Below are positions 34,526 through 46,841 of a stretch of 64,000 bases of DNA, one piece after another. The DNA is taken from NCBI GenBank assembly GCA_951217055.1, contig OX578281.1:11130447-11194446 (forward strand), in the 5' to 3' direction. Below the pieces are notes generated by a model that ran no database searches, was not told where the DNA came from, and saw nothing but the letters and a program-made list of their open reading frames with translations. Made by a program: the position numbers and the translations under genes. Each line of letters begins with the position of its first letter. Position 1 is the stretch's first letter. The stretch is from Gerris lacustris (Eukaryota; Arthropoda; Insecta; Hemiptera; Gerridae).

Positions 34526-34687
34526 AGCCTCGTTCAGACTGCAGAACCGAACTCAGGAAACGACCCGAGGTTGGTCTCAGCGCATGCTCAGTCTGAGATG
34601 CGCATGCGCACTTTAGACTGGGCATGCGCTGAAACCAATATGACTTGGCTTGTTTCCTCGGTCCGATTTGGCAGTCTGGACAAGGCT
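34526..34687. mobile_element. Second copy of the AGCCTCG MITE
   Basis: AGCCTCGTTCAGACTGCAGAACC ... GGCAGTCTGGACAAGGCT: the same family as 34190-34349, but the arms are more diverged. It has TTAA before it and only TAAA after it. Confidence 0.8.
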
Positions 34688-35211
34688 AAACAAATTTAAC
34701 AAAAAAAGCAAATAATATTAGTTTGAAATAAAATAAAGCTTAAAAAGTTAAACGTTTTTGTTAGACATAACATTGACAGTGTGACACTGTTGACTATTTA
34801 CTTAAGTTTACGACTATTGTTATTATTTTTCTCAACATTTTTATTCTAAAAACTTTCCATATGCAACTTTACGATTTTAAGTAAATATAATTTCTTTATA
34901 GTAAAAAAAATAATTTATATAATATATTAACGATATATCGTTGAAGTTGCTCTTCATTTTTTTTACTTTGGTATTTTATATAATTGCTTTTGAAAATTAT
35001 TTTAAATAAGTTATTTTATATTTTAACCATATATAATTTAATATTTTAAATAGTTTTTTTAAAAGTTCATTAAAAATATGTCTCTAATCTCTTATCCCTT
35101 ATTTTTCCTGCATTCTCTTCTCAAGAATTACCTTTCTGTTATCTATTAATATAAATTTATTTCTTTAGTTTATTATTAAATGTTTGAAATTAAAATAAGA
35201 ATCATTGGTCA
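34688..35211. other. Intron-like AT-rich stretch
   Basis: Nothing recognised. Confidence 0.4.
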
Positions 35212-35530
35212 TGTTTCCCCTCTGTAAGAAACATGAATGAATATGATTATAATAGCTTGGTATCTATTTCATTCATGTTTCCTCTCTGTAAGAAACATGA
35301 ATGAATATGATTATAATAGCTTGGTATCTATTTCATTCATATTTCCCCTCTGTAAGAAACATGAATGAATATGATTATAATAGCTTGGTATCTATTTCAT
35401 TCATGTTTTCCCTCTGTAAGAAACATGAATGAATATGATTATAATAGCTTGGTATCTATTTCATTCATATTTCCTCTCTGTAAGAAACATGAATGAATTT
35501 GATATAATAGGTAGGAATCTATTTCATTCA
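35212..35530. repeat. 64-bp minisatellite, 5 copies
   Basis: Units: TTTCCCCTCTGTAAGAAACA, TGAATGAATATGATTATAAT, AGCTTGGTATCTATTTCATTCATG. The first four are nearly identical and the fifth is diverged. CATTCATGTTT / AAACATGAATG gives each unit a short hairpin. Confidence 0.9.
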
Positions 35531-36980
35531 AAATACTTTTGCAAGTTAGTTAAATTATATTTGTTTTAAAGACATTAGGATCATACTGACATCTTTTTTT
35601 TTTTTTATAATTTATCTAATAGTTCAATATTTGATTTCCTAAATTTCTTCACGTTTCTTTATTTATTAATAACTAAATGTTTTCCCCTATATTTTTTAAA
35701 TGAAATGTTATTCTCAAAAGGTGACTTTTTTTTGGAAAATTTACAGATTTTTTTTTATAAGTCAAATGTCCAATTGTCCATTCTTTATCACTCTCTTATC
35801 TCCCACTAATCATATTTTGATTATTTATTTTATAGTATTTATAAGTCCCACTTTTATTTTTTATTTTATAAAGGGTTTTATTTATTTTGTTTTTACGGTA
35901 CTTTCTTACTTATGCACCCCTCTATATCCCTTTTTCTTTATAGTTATTTAGACAAAGGAACGTATACAGAGGAGTATATATATTTCCTTAGTCTAAATTA
36001 CTATTAGGACAAAGGAATATTTAGTCAAATGTACCTTGAGACAAAGAAATATCAAACTTGTGTAAATAAATGTGATAATATCCCTTAGTCTAAGACCCCC
36101 CCTAACTATTAACACCCCCCCCCCCCCCGTCCCTTGACTATTAAGACAAAGGAATATTAATTACACTCTAAGAAAACTGTAGAACTCATTGTGCTACAGT
36201 TTTCTGTATACGATTTAGTCTTACTAGTGATATGACTCGATTTTAAAATAGTGTAATAAAACTGCCCCAGGAGTCTCAATGTCTTGAGGAGACAAACACA
36301 CAAACCTTTGAAACTTTTGTAGGGCAGACTATTATTTAGAACCAAGGGGGGTGCTAAAGTAAATAAGTGCAATTTTTACTTATAAAACTTAAAATTAAAT
36401 GTACTTTAATTTTTTTAAAGACTAAACTATTATAATGTTTATGTTCTTATTTCCAATCATCTATATTATAATGGCAAATTTAAATAACTGCTAAAGATAA
36501 AAAATAAAATTAATTTTAAATTTAAATTTAGTTATTATAATAAGCATGATAATAAAAATAACCATCCTAATTTATTATTATAATTGTGTTTAATCCTCTA
36601 TTCGTAATTTGTAGTGCTGATAAAAATTAAATATCCTGTTTAAGATTAGAAAATTTTAAATTTTAAAACCCTTAAATGACTAATTGAGATTTGATCATTA
36701 TTACTATTTATGGATTTTGACCTATTAAAAACTAAAATTACTTTTTATAACATATTAATATATAGACTATAGAGTATAATTGTTTAAACACATTATTTAC
36801 AACATACAAAACACCTGTTAACACAATCTACAGAAGTATTTAAGTAATTTTTTTAAAAAATTAGTCTTTTTTCTTATTTATTATTGTGAAATAAGGTAAT
36901 GTCAATTTTATGTTCTAAAATAAAAAAATAAAAATAAGTATGATCAAAAAAGAAATTAGCAACCTGATAAAGTAAATAAT
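35531..36980. other. Intron-like stretch without gene
   Basis: AT-rich with a C run near 36113-36128. A phrase with GACAAAGGAATAT recurs at 35950-36150. The minus ORF 36157-36372 has no family features. Confidence 0.4.
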
Positions 36981-37565
36981 TGTCCAGAAGATAGCGTGCA
37001 AGAAAATATCTGACTACATCAAGCTAGAATTTTGTGTATATGTTAATCTTTTAGTGCCTTTTAAGAATATGTGGTCGGCTAAGTTTGTCTGCTGGACATA
37101 GCTTGGCAATAGGCATTTGAAAAGGGTACAAACCGGAGAAGAGCGTAATACCCCTCCTATTTTGGTGGACAATGTGATTTTCATGTTCCTGAGCACAAAA
37201 TTAGATAGTTGACCAAAAATCAAGTTTACGTTAGTTTGTCACTTGGTATGTTAGTTATTCAAGTATTACTCTAAATCAAAGAGGACACCTATCAAGTGAC
37301 AAACTGACATCAACTTAATTTTTGGTCTACTTACTTAATCTATTGTTGGGATCATGAAAATCGCATTTTGCACCAAAATGGGAGGGACATGGTTGCTCTC
37401 CACCGGTTTTTTTTTTTTTTTTTTTTTTTTTTGGTTTTTTTTAATGCCTATTGCCAAGCTATGTCCCGCAGACGAACTTAGCCAAGGGCACCAAAACATT
37501 TACTTATTCACAAAATTCTAGCTTGATGTTGGTCAGAAACCTTTTTGCACGCTATCTCCTGAACT
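36981..37565. mobile_element. Foldback family F, copy 2
   Basis: TGTCCAGAAGATAGCGTGCAAG and the inverse GCACGCTATCTCCTGAACT bound inverted arms meeting near 37255. The right arm has a T run (about 37409-37432) where the others have short T runs. Confidence 0.85.
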
Positions 37566-38640
37566 ATAACATCTTATTCCCAAGTTTCTTAAAGCTCTTG
37601 CATTATTATTAGGTTTTTTTTAAATAATAATGTTGACACATTTTTATTAAAAACATTACATCATATTATTGCAATATATTTCTCAAAATTTTAAAATTAG
37701 ACTAAACATAGTTTTATATCACATCGAGACCTAATCTTGAAAAATTATTTAATGATTTTTCAACAAAAATATATATCGCCACTGGTATATATCTTAAGTA
37801 AAATATATTGTTACTCATGAATTTGAGGTGGCTTTGTTTAAGACTGATTATATTTGAGGCACTTCTTTAGATTGTTACTCCCCTTATAAAAGAAAGATTA
37901 AAAAAAAACGAGGAAGTAACAATCTAAATGAGGTATGCGGAAGGTTTTTCTATAGACTACTCTCTTTAAAATAACAGAAGTGTAATATTCCTTTTGTCCC
38001 AAAGTTCATTGGGCTAAACATCCCTATGTCTTAAAAGTTATTTAGCCAGAGTTATTTTTATATAAAAAAAAACAAAAAAAACATGGGAGTAACAATCTAA
38101 AGAAGTACCATATTTGAAACAAACAAATATTAATGTATGTGTGACACAGAGAGACGGGTAACTCCATTACACCGTGATGGAGGATGGAATGTTGCTAGAA
38201 TATCAGAGAATTATTCACCAATTCCACTGTTCTTGTTAAGAATTGAGGAATTGTTAACTACATTGACACATATCTTGTGTGAACTGACGAATGTATCAGA
38301 ACTATATTAATATAATATTATGTGTGTGTCAAATACCACCAGCCTTAGACTAAACCGCATTACAATACATTTTAATTAAAATATATCATTAACATTACAT
38401 AAACTTCTTAAAAAAGTTCAAACTTCTCTACAAATGTGGGAAACATCACCAATTGATTCATATTTTGCAATGTTTCGATTCTTCTGATCTAATTATTATT
38501 TAAAAGTCCAAAATCTGTATTCTTTGCACTACTTTCAAATGTATTGAAGAAAAAAAAAATTATTTAACCACCAAATCGTAGATATCTTAATTTCTTTAAA
38601 ATAAAAATCTATTATGTTTATTATTCTCTTTTATTTTCTT

Positions 38641-38735
<95 letters not shown>

Positions 38736-39461
38736 ATGTAATCTTTAAAAAACAACTTAAAAGTTAAAATATAAATTTAATCGATTTATTATCGCGATAA
38801 CAGATAAATAAGTTTACGAAAATCTCGGAAGCTATACTAAAATAACAAGTTATAATAATTGAGGGAATTCATTATATTTTTTTATTTATTATTTTTAAAG
38901 CATAATGAATACATAATGATACCCAATAGTTCTCGAAAGAAAAATGTTTTTGTAAGGATTAGCTGTTTAACTAAATAAAGACTGTTTTACTCAAGTCTCT
39001 TAATGTAGACTTATCTTTCTCTAAATTGTTTCGTTAATTTAACATTATTTTTTTCATAAATGGCTCTGATGATGGTTATTAGAGTCTAATAGCAACTTAA
39101 AGAATCATATTTTTTTATGCTGTGAGCAAATTTCATTGAATCTTTAAGTAAGACAGTTTCTCATGAGGCACAAAAATTTTACTCTTAAAAAATCAGTTCA
39201 TAATCCTACCAAATATTCTTTAATTCATTTATATTTATGTAAGAACAAGAAGCATTAAGACATGAGACATTTAAACTGTCTCATGTCTTAGTTATGTCTT
39301 ATTCATGTAATCTTTAGGAAAACATTTGGCCAATGTTAAAATTCACATAAGCAAGTTCAATAATTTATTTGATCCGGTTCACGACTATTTTTAACTTAAG
39401 TATAAAATAGTGTCAAATTAATTATTTGGCCTATTCTAAAAGACAAATTTGTACTTCTGGG
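37566..39461. other. Intron-like stretch with simple repeats
   Basis: AT-rich. It contains A runs at about 38649-38666 and a (TA)n microsatellite at about 38666-38727. No gene is recognised. Confidence 0.5.
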
Positions 39462-39835
39462 CCTAATGAGCCTAATGGAGAGCTCTGACAACTAATGGTA
39501 ATGGAGAGCTCTGAGAACTAATGGTAATGGAGAGCTCAGACAACTAATGGTAATGGCGAGCTCTGACAACTAATGGTAATGGAGAGTTCTGCTAACTAAT
39601 GGTTATGGAGAGCTCTGACAACTAATAGTAATGAAGAGCTCTGACATCAAATGGCAATGGAGAGCTCTGACAACTAATGGTAATGGAGAGCTCAGACAAC
39701 TAATGGTAATGGAGAGCTCTGACAACTAATGGTAATGGAGAGCTCTGACAACTAATAGTAATGGAGAGCTCTGACAACAAATGAAAAGTTCTGAGAACTA
39801 ATGGAGAGCTCTGACAAGTAATGGAGAGCTATTTT
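39462..39835. repeat. 26-bp minisatellite, about 15 copies
   Basis: Unit GAGCTCTGACAACTAATGGTAATGGA with variants such as GAGCTCAGACAAC and shortened units near the right end. GAGCTC is a SacI-type palindrome in most units. Confidence 0.9.
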
Positions 39836-40094
39836 GAAGTTGCTAAAAATGAGAAATTGAGAAGTATTACTTCAAAATAAACATTTTTACATTGATTATC
39901 TCTCTATTAACTATTAATTTATTAATATCAGCTAAGTTACAATACTTTACTCAAATTCAATACTCTATCTGCCAATATAATACAGTAGATAGTTAATGCC
40001 ACAAAAAATCAATTTTTAAAGTAAATTGACTTCCAATAATTTACGTCTGAGGTACACATTTACTGATCGTAAAGAAAATGTTGATTCAATATTA

Positions 40095-40605
40095 ACCAAT
40101 TTAAAAAACTGAAAATGTACAATATGGAATTTAAAAAAATTAAATGTACAATATGGAATTTAAAATACTGAAATGTATAACGTGGAATTTAAAATACTGA
40201 CATGTACAACATGGAATTTAAAATACTGACATGTACAATATGGAATTTAAAATACTGAAATGTACAATATGGAATTTAAAAAACTGAAATGTACAATATG
40301 GAATTTAAAAAACTGAAATGTACAATATGGAATTTAAAATACTAAAATGTACAAAGTGGAATTTAAAAAACTGAAATGTACAATATGGAATTTAAAATAC
40401 TGAAATGTACAATATGGAATTTAAAATACTGAAATGTACAAAGTGGAATTTAAAAAACTGAAATGTACAATATGGAATTTAAAATACTGACATTTACCTA
40501 CAATATGGAATTTAAAACACTGAAATGTACAATATGGAATTTAAATAACTGAAATGTACAATATGGAATTTAAAAAACTGAAATGTACAATGTGGAATTA
40601 AAGCA
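40095..40605. repeat. 29-bp minisatellite, about 17 copies
   Basis: Unit TACAATATGGAATTTAAAATACTGAAATG with A/T variants (AAAAACTG, CAAAGTGG, CAACATGG). It is non-coding. Confidence 0.9.
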
Positions 40606-41076
40606 AGGAGATGGGCCGAATTCAATAACAAGTATTAACCAGTTAGTCAATATTATTAAAGGAAATACTGGTTCAGCTCTATCCCTATGCATAATACCAT
40701 GCTTATTATGCTAGAATAATGTTAATGTTATGAAATCTAAAATCTGAAATCCTTTAACATCATTACTTTCAATCCAAATTATAATTATTATCTTTTATAG
40801 CAGATCTAGGACCAGGCGACTTATCATAACAATATAATTTCATGAGAAATTAACATTTTCTTTTTAATTTTACTTTAGCTGTAGACGGCGTAGAGGTACT
40901 CTTGAGATACTTCCTTGTATTGTTGGCATCTTGCTACAGGCTGCACTCACCCAGAGTGCTTTTACGACCTCGACCTTGTTTCCATAATTGCAAGTGAAAA
41001 GTCTCTTAGGGTTCTACTATTTTAACCAACTAATCCCTAGAAGCAAAACAAAATAATAATAAAAATAATATTAAAA

Positions 41077-41082
<6 letters not shown>
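40606..41082. other. Intron-like stretch without gene
   Basis: A slightly GC-richer patch lies at 40870-41020 (GACGGCGTAGAGGTACTC, CTGCACTCACCCAGAGTGC). No splice-bounded ORF with family features is seen. Confidence 0.35.
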
Positions 41083-41119
<37 letters not shown>

Positions 41120-41934
41120 TAAATTCTCGACCGTAAATATAAACAGAAAACAAACAAAACTCAGGTTTCGGTCACAAAAATCGTATTTATGTTACAATCC
41201 CGACGTTTCGGTTTTTACTTAAAACCTTCTTCAGCGAAACAAGCCGTTTTTTAAAAGAACGATCGTATCAACATGAATATAGCATAAGAACAAATAAGGT
41301 TAATGTTACTGCGCTAGCGGCTCATGCAATTAATAAAAAACACACTTTTGATTTGCCAGGTATTTCTGTTGTAGCTAGAGAAGCCGATGAGTTTAGGAGA
41401 AGAATTCTTGAAATGTTTCACATTAAAAAGGATTCTAATTCTCTGAATTTTAGGAGTGATATTGAGAATTTGAATGTGATATATTCTGGATTGTTGTAAT
41501 GTTTATTTTTCTTTTCTCCCTGCCTTCCCCTGGCTTTGCTCATTTTTATGTTGATTTTTACATATTGTCCTGGTGTTATGTCTTCTTCTGCAGATTACAA
41601 TACTCAGTTTCTTTCCCTAGTTCAAGCCCACAAACGATTTCTATAACTGCCAATAGATGTTCTGGTTTTTAGAATGTTTTATTGGAAGGACCCGGGTCCG
41701 CCCAACCTAATTGAGGTTTTCTGTGGTTTCCCTCAATTTACTAGGCGAATGCCAGGTTGGTCCCCTCTAAAGCCAGTCCACAGACTGCCTAGGATACTTG
41801 TTTACTCCTGTAATCTTTTCTAGCTTTGGCCCTTATCTTTGTCTATAATATGTAGGAGTTGCGGGGGGGGGGGGGGGGAGGAGAATTTTCTTTTTTGTTT
41901 ATTACGTAACTGTTGTTATTATTATAATATTTGG

Positions 41935-42008
<74 letters not shown>

Positions 42009-42299
42009 TGTTTTTATCTAGGAGGCTGTGGTTTTTCTCCGTATATATAGGTGTGACGCGTGAGGATTTTTTCAGTCGTTGTTTAGATGTTTTACGGTGA
42101 GTTTAGGTCTTGGGTTAATATTTATTGTGTAGCAGCTGCTTAGTTTTTTCCGTTTTGTTAGTCATGAGTGTTTGTTTCATGGGTTTTTGTATTTCGTTTG
42201 TTTTTTAGGCCCCTGAAGAAGGTTTTAAGTAAAAACCGAAACGTCGGGATTGTAACATAAATACGGTTTTTTGTGACCGAAACCTGAGTTTTGTTTGTT

Positions 42300-42378
<79 letters not shown>
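41083..42378 (+). mobile_element. Penelope-like element remnant between (TA)n tracts
   Basis: (AT)n at 41083-41116 and (TA)n at 42305-42378 enclose two inverted copies of a roughly 93-bp terminus (41143-41234 and 42213-42305) containing CTGAAGAAGG...AACCGAAACGTCGGG. Between them lie a GIY-YIG endonuclease C-terminal coding fragment (41260-41499), a 3' untranslated-like part, a G run (41863-41878) and a 71-nt A run (41935-42005). Inverted termini and insertion into TA microsatellites are known Penelope-like element traits. The reverse transcriptase is missing. Confidence 0.8.
41260..41499 (+). pseudogene. Penelope-like polyprotein, C-terminal fragment
   Basis: 79 codons then TAA, in one frame that also stays open into the inverted terminus upstream. 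The order ...VTALAAHAINKKHTFD...VVAREADEFRRRILEMFHI...LNFRSDIENLN matches the end of the GIY-YIG endonuclease domain of Penelope-like elements, where an 'ALAxHxxxxxHxFD' motif and a later 'xRRILE' helix are conserved. The catalytic GIY and YIG motifs and the whole reverse transcriptase are absent, so this is a 5'-truncated, non-functional copy. Confidence 0.75.
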
Positions 42379-42380
<2 letters not shown>

Positions 42381-42824
42381 GGTAGTAGAATTAATTTTTA
42401 GAGTGGGTACTTGAAAATAGTTTTATCCTTAATTAAATTAATGGTATTTATTAAAATTGTAGATTTTTGAACTTATGGAGCGTGGTTTAATGCTTGACTT
42501 CCAACGAGGATTAGTTTTTATGTTGTTTTTTTTGTTTTTTTAAATATACGGATGTCTGTTGGTGGTTATAGGTAAAATGGTTTAATACTTTTTTTAATCC
42601 AAATTTTATTAAAATTATTCTACATATAAAATGTTTATATTTAGCATTATGTGAGAATTAGAACATAAATAAACTATAATAACTTATAGTTATAAATCTC
42701 ACTAATTTTAATCAATTATTAATCAAATTAACATTTGATTAAGATACTTTACAAGCTCTTGTTGGGTTTTTTAGCTAAAGTTTCCATGTTCTATTGGTTA
42801 TAACATTAAATTAATTGTCTCAAT
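42379..42824. other. Intron-like stretch without gene
   Basis: AT-rich. Nothing recognised. Confidence 0.4.
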
Positions 42825-42825
42825 A

Positions 42826-43403
42826 GTCGAGGAGATAGCGTGCAAAAAAGTGTCTGACTAACATCAAGCTAGAATTTTGTATACAAGTCAATCTTTTAGT
42901 GCCTTTTAAGAATATGTGGTTGGCTCAGTTCGTCTGCGGGACATAGCTTGGCAATAGGCGTTTGAAAAAAACAAACCGGTGTAGAGCGGCCATGTCTCAC
43001 CAATTATGGTGGACAATGTGATTTTCATGATCCTGAGTACAGAATTAGTTAGTAGACCAAAAATCAAGTCGATGTTATTTTCACACTTGATAGGTTAGTT
43101 ATTCAAATAATACTAAAACTCAACGTGGTCACCTGTCAAGGGACAAACTAACATCAACTTAATTTCCGGTCTACTAACTAATTCTGTACTCAGGATCATG
43201 AAAATCACATTGTCCACCATAATTGGTGAGACATGGCCGCTCTCAAGTGTTTTTTTGTTTTTTTCAAACGCCTATTGCCAAGCTATGTCCCGCAGACGAA
43301 CTTAGCCGACCACATATTCTTAAAAGGCACTAAAAGATTAACTTATACACAAAATTCTAGCTTGATGTTAGTCAGACACTTTTTTGCACGCTATCTCCTC
43401 GAC
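42826..43403. mobile_element. Foldback family F, copy 3
   Basis: GTCGAGGAGATAGCGTGCAAA and the inverse GCACGCTATCTCCTCGAC, with CAATA on both outer sides (42821-42825 and 43404-43408). Both ends share the change CCAGG to CGAGG, so the arms co-evolved or were copied from one another. Confidence 0.85.
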
Positions 43404-43669
43404 CAATAATTTAATGTATAAACATTTCATACATAAAATTTAAGGTATATAATCAAATTGCACAATGTCTCAGCCAAAACACTATTATTATATTTCAAGA
43501 AATGTTGGGTATCAACTTATATTTATTCTGAGGTGATAAAATTAAATAAATAAGGTATAAAAGTAATCTTACTGTTAATAAACATTTGACTAAAAAGAAA
43601 CTTTTTTTTTAAGTTCTACTTATTCTTATTATATATTTTTCCTTTTTAAATTTATGTGTGCAATATTAC

Positions 43670-44240
43670 ATAATCTACGTCATATACATCATAATCTACA
43701 TCATACACATCATAATCTACATCATATACATCATAATCTACATCATATACATCATAATCTACATCATATACATCATAATCTACATCATATACATCATAAT
43801 CTACATCATATACATCATAATCTACATCATATACATCATAATCTACATCATAATCTACATCATATACATCATAATCTACATCATATACATCATAATCTAC
43901 ATCATATACATCATAATCTACATCATACACATCATAATCTACATCATATACATCATAATCTACATCATATACATCATAATCTACATCATACACATCATAA
44001 TCTACATCATATACATCATAATCTACATCATATACATCATAATCTACATCATATACATCATAATCTACATCATATACATCATAATCTACATTATACACAT
44101 CATAATCTACATCATATACGGTACTTTTTTTACTTTTTTTACTTGCCTCATAGGTACTTTTTTACTTTAGCAAAAGTAAAAAGTGCCTCTTAGGCATCAT
44201 AATCTACATAATATACATTATAATCTACATCATATACATA
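43670..44240. repeat. 21-bp minisatellite, about 23 copies
   Basis: CATAATCTACATCATATACAT units, very uniform from 43690 to 44118, with a diverged tail to 44240 after a short spacer. The three overlapping long ORFs here (NLHHIHH, YIIYIII, YDVYDVD repeats) exist only because the unit is a multiple of 3 with no stop, and they are not genes. Confidence 0.9.
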
Positions 44241-44783
44241 ATAAATAATCTTCATATTATCCATCATAATCTATGTTAAATTTGTCAAATATACTCTTAA
44301 ATATCTACTCATTTATAAAGTTTCAACCATCATTTTAAAATTAGACAAAACAAAATCCACTCGGAACACAATTAGGTTTTTCGTTACATTATATACCTCT
44401 TGCGAATTTCAGACAATAATTATTATTTATTATAAATTTAAAAAAAAAAAATTAAATATTTTAATTTCCTGAAAAATAAATTAAATATAAACTATTAGTT
44501 AGCGTGATAAAGTAGCATAATACATTCATATCTAAAATAAATTAAATGGTAGTATACCAATAAATAAAATAAATTGCAGAATTTATTTAAAGAATAAAAC
44601 ATAACATAATAAAGTAGATGTGTATTCGTTATTAAGTGTTGTATCGTCTATGCATGTAACTCCACTTTTTATTTGATCACTTTAGACCATATTTTCATAC
44701 AAATGGCACATTCAAAGTCAACAGATTGTCTCAAATATAAATGTGTTTCTTAATTTTATTTTATTTATTTTATTTGTTTACTT
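44241..44783. other. Intron-like stretch without gene
   Basis: AT-rich. Nothing recognised. Confidence 0.4.
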
Positions 44784-46128
44784 TTAGGCCAAGAGCGTTA
44801 GCTTAAAAAAGGCAATTAACGGGAAAATATTCCGATATAGCTAAATTTTGGTTTATGGCTTTATTTTGGTCCCCTGATCAACATAGTCCAGGAGATAGCG
44901 TGCAAAATAGTGTCTGACTAACATCAAGCTAGAAATTTGTATACAAGTCAATCTTTTAGCGCCTTTTAAGAATATGAGGTCGGCTAAGTTCGTTTGCGGG
45001 ACAAAGCTTGGCAATAGGCGTTTGAAAAAAACAAGCCGGTGGAGAGCGGCCATGTCTCACCAATAATGGTGGACAATATGATTTTCATGATCCTGAGAAC
45101 AGAATTAGTTAGTAGACCGAAAATCAAGTTGATGTTAGTTTGTCCCTCGACAGGTGACCACGTTGATTTTTAGTAATATTTGAAAAACTAACCTATCAAG
45201 TGTGAAAATAACATCGACTTGATTTTTGGTCTACTGACTAATTCTGTACTCAGGATCATGAAAATCACATTGTCCACCATAATTGGTGAGACATGGCCGC
45301 TCTCCACCGGTTTGTTTTTTTTCAAATGTCTATTGCCAAGCTATGTCCCGCAGACGAACTTAGCCGACCACATATTCTTAAAAGGCGCTAAAAGATTGAC
45401 TTGTATACAAAATTTTAGCTTGATGTTAGTCAGACACTTTTTTGCACGCTATCTCCTGGACTAACATATTAATTTTTCCCTCTCGAGGGAGGTCGGCGTT
45501 GGCCGCCATTTTGAAAAAAAGGGACTGAAATTCGGGTTTTGGCCAATATCTTCGTTCTCATCGATGATACGACAAAAATAGATATTATCAAATTTGTAGG
45601 GCTTTAAATTGGCAACAAAAAAGGTTCAATGTCATTATACGCTAAAGTCAATAGTTTCGAAGCTATATAGCTCTGCGAAGTGCGACATATTTCTCATTTT
45701 CAAACGAAAAATACATTGACCCTCGATAATAAATAATGTACCCCGTGGTTTAAATCTATATAGAAACTCGTTTTTACCGGTGCCGCGAGCGAGTCGTGGA
45801 GTAGAAAAACTCCCATTTCATGCGGGTGCATTGCAGAGCTATAGCTTCGAAACTATTGACTTTAGCATATAATGACATTGAACCTTTTTTGTTGACAATT
45901 TAAAGCCCTACAAATTTGATAATATCTATTTTTGTCGTATCATCGAAGAGAACGAAGTTATTGGCCAAAAACCGAATTTTGGTCCCTTTTTTTCAAAATG
46001 GCGGCCAACGCCGACCTCCCTCGAGGGGGAAAACTTAGTATGTTCATCAGGGGACCAAAATAAAACCATAAACCAAAATTTAGCTTTATCGGAATTTTTT
46101 CCCGTTCAAAGTCTCTGGCGCTTAGCCT
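44784..46128. mobile_element. Large foldback element hosting family F copy 4
   Basis: The left arm 44784-44884 continues at 45463, and together they match the right arm to about 46128: TTAACGGGAAAATATTCCGATA, TTTTGGTTTATGGCTTTATT, CCCTCTCGAGGGAGGTCGGC, GCCGCCATTTTGAAAAAAAG and their inverses. The centre is near 45745-45780. The original element is about 760 bp. Family F copy 4 is inserted in the left arm. Confidence 0.85.
44885..45462. mobile_element. Foldback family F, copy 4 (nested)
   Basis: 578 bp, AGTCCAGGAGATAGCGTGC ... GCACGCTATCTCCTGGACT, flanked by AACAT (44880-44884 and 45463-45467). The host arm is intact once this copy is skipped, so these are true ends and the target duplication is 5 bp. 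Confidence 0.9.
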
Positions 46129-46841
46129 ATTTATAAAAATTAATTAAATATTTAAGTAATTAAGATAAAAAACCATAATACTTATTTTTAAAATGTATAT
46201 GGAAGCACAATATTATTATGTGCAAAAAAATATTTCGTTCTTTCTGAAACATCACATAGGTTACGTGAAAAATAATGATGAATGTATGACTAAATATGGA
46301 TGTTACACATCAGTGAAATGATTATTTGGACTAAAAATCCAGCCTTTAGTCCAAGGTGTTATAAGAAAACCTTTTCGTAATTCATATTTTAAATTATTAT
46401 TCATAGAACATTCTGAATCTTTAATTCAGACTTCTTATAGAAGGTAAAATGAGAACCAAAGTTATTCAATTTAATATATTAAGGGCCAATTGACGAACTT
46501 AATAAAATATGAGGAATTTAATTAATTCCCTTACACTTTATCATTCCATCTTTTCCCTTTTAACTTAATTAAAATTGAGAGAGGATCGTAAGGTAAAAGG
46601 TTTAGAGAACCTTTTTTTAAAAAAAAAAAAAATTGTTGTGAATCTTTAATTTTATAAAATGTTTTTTATTTTTCATTAAAACTTTGTTGATTATAGTTTT
46701 ACCATCTATGTAACATTTCAATATAAAATTCAATTTAAGATTCAAGTTCATTAATTTAATTTAAAAAATTAAGGGATATTAGAGTATTAAAATTGAAGAT
46801 GGTATTTTGTTCATATTTATTATTATTATTACATAAATATT
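46129..46841. other. Intron-like stretch without gene
   Basis: AT-rich. Nothing recognised. Confidence 0.4.

Noticed and set aside
43652..44193. ORFs of 148-179 codons on both strands with YDVYDVD / NLHHIHH repeats
   Set aside because: They are translations of a 21-bp minisatellite. The frame is open on several phases and both strands.
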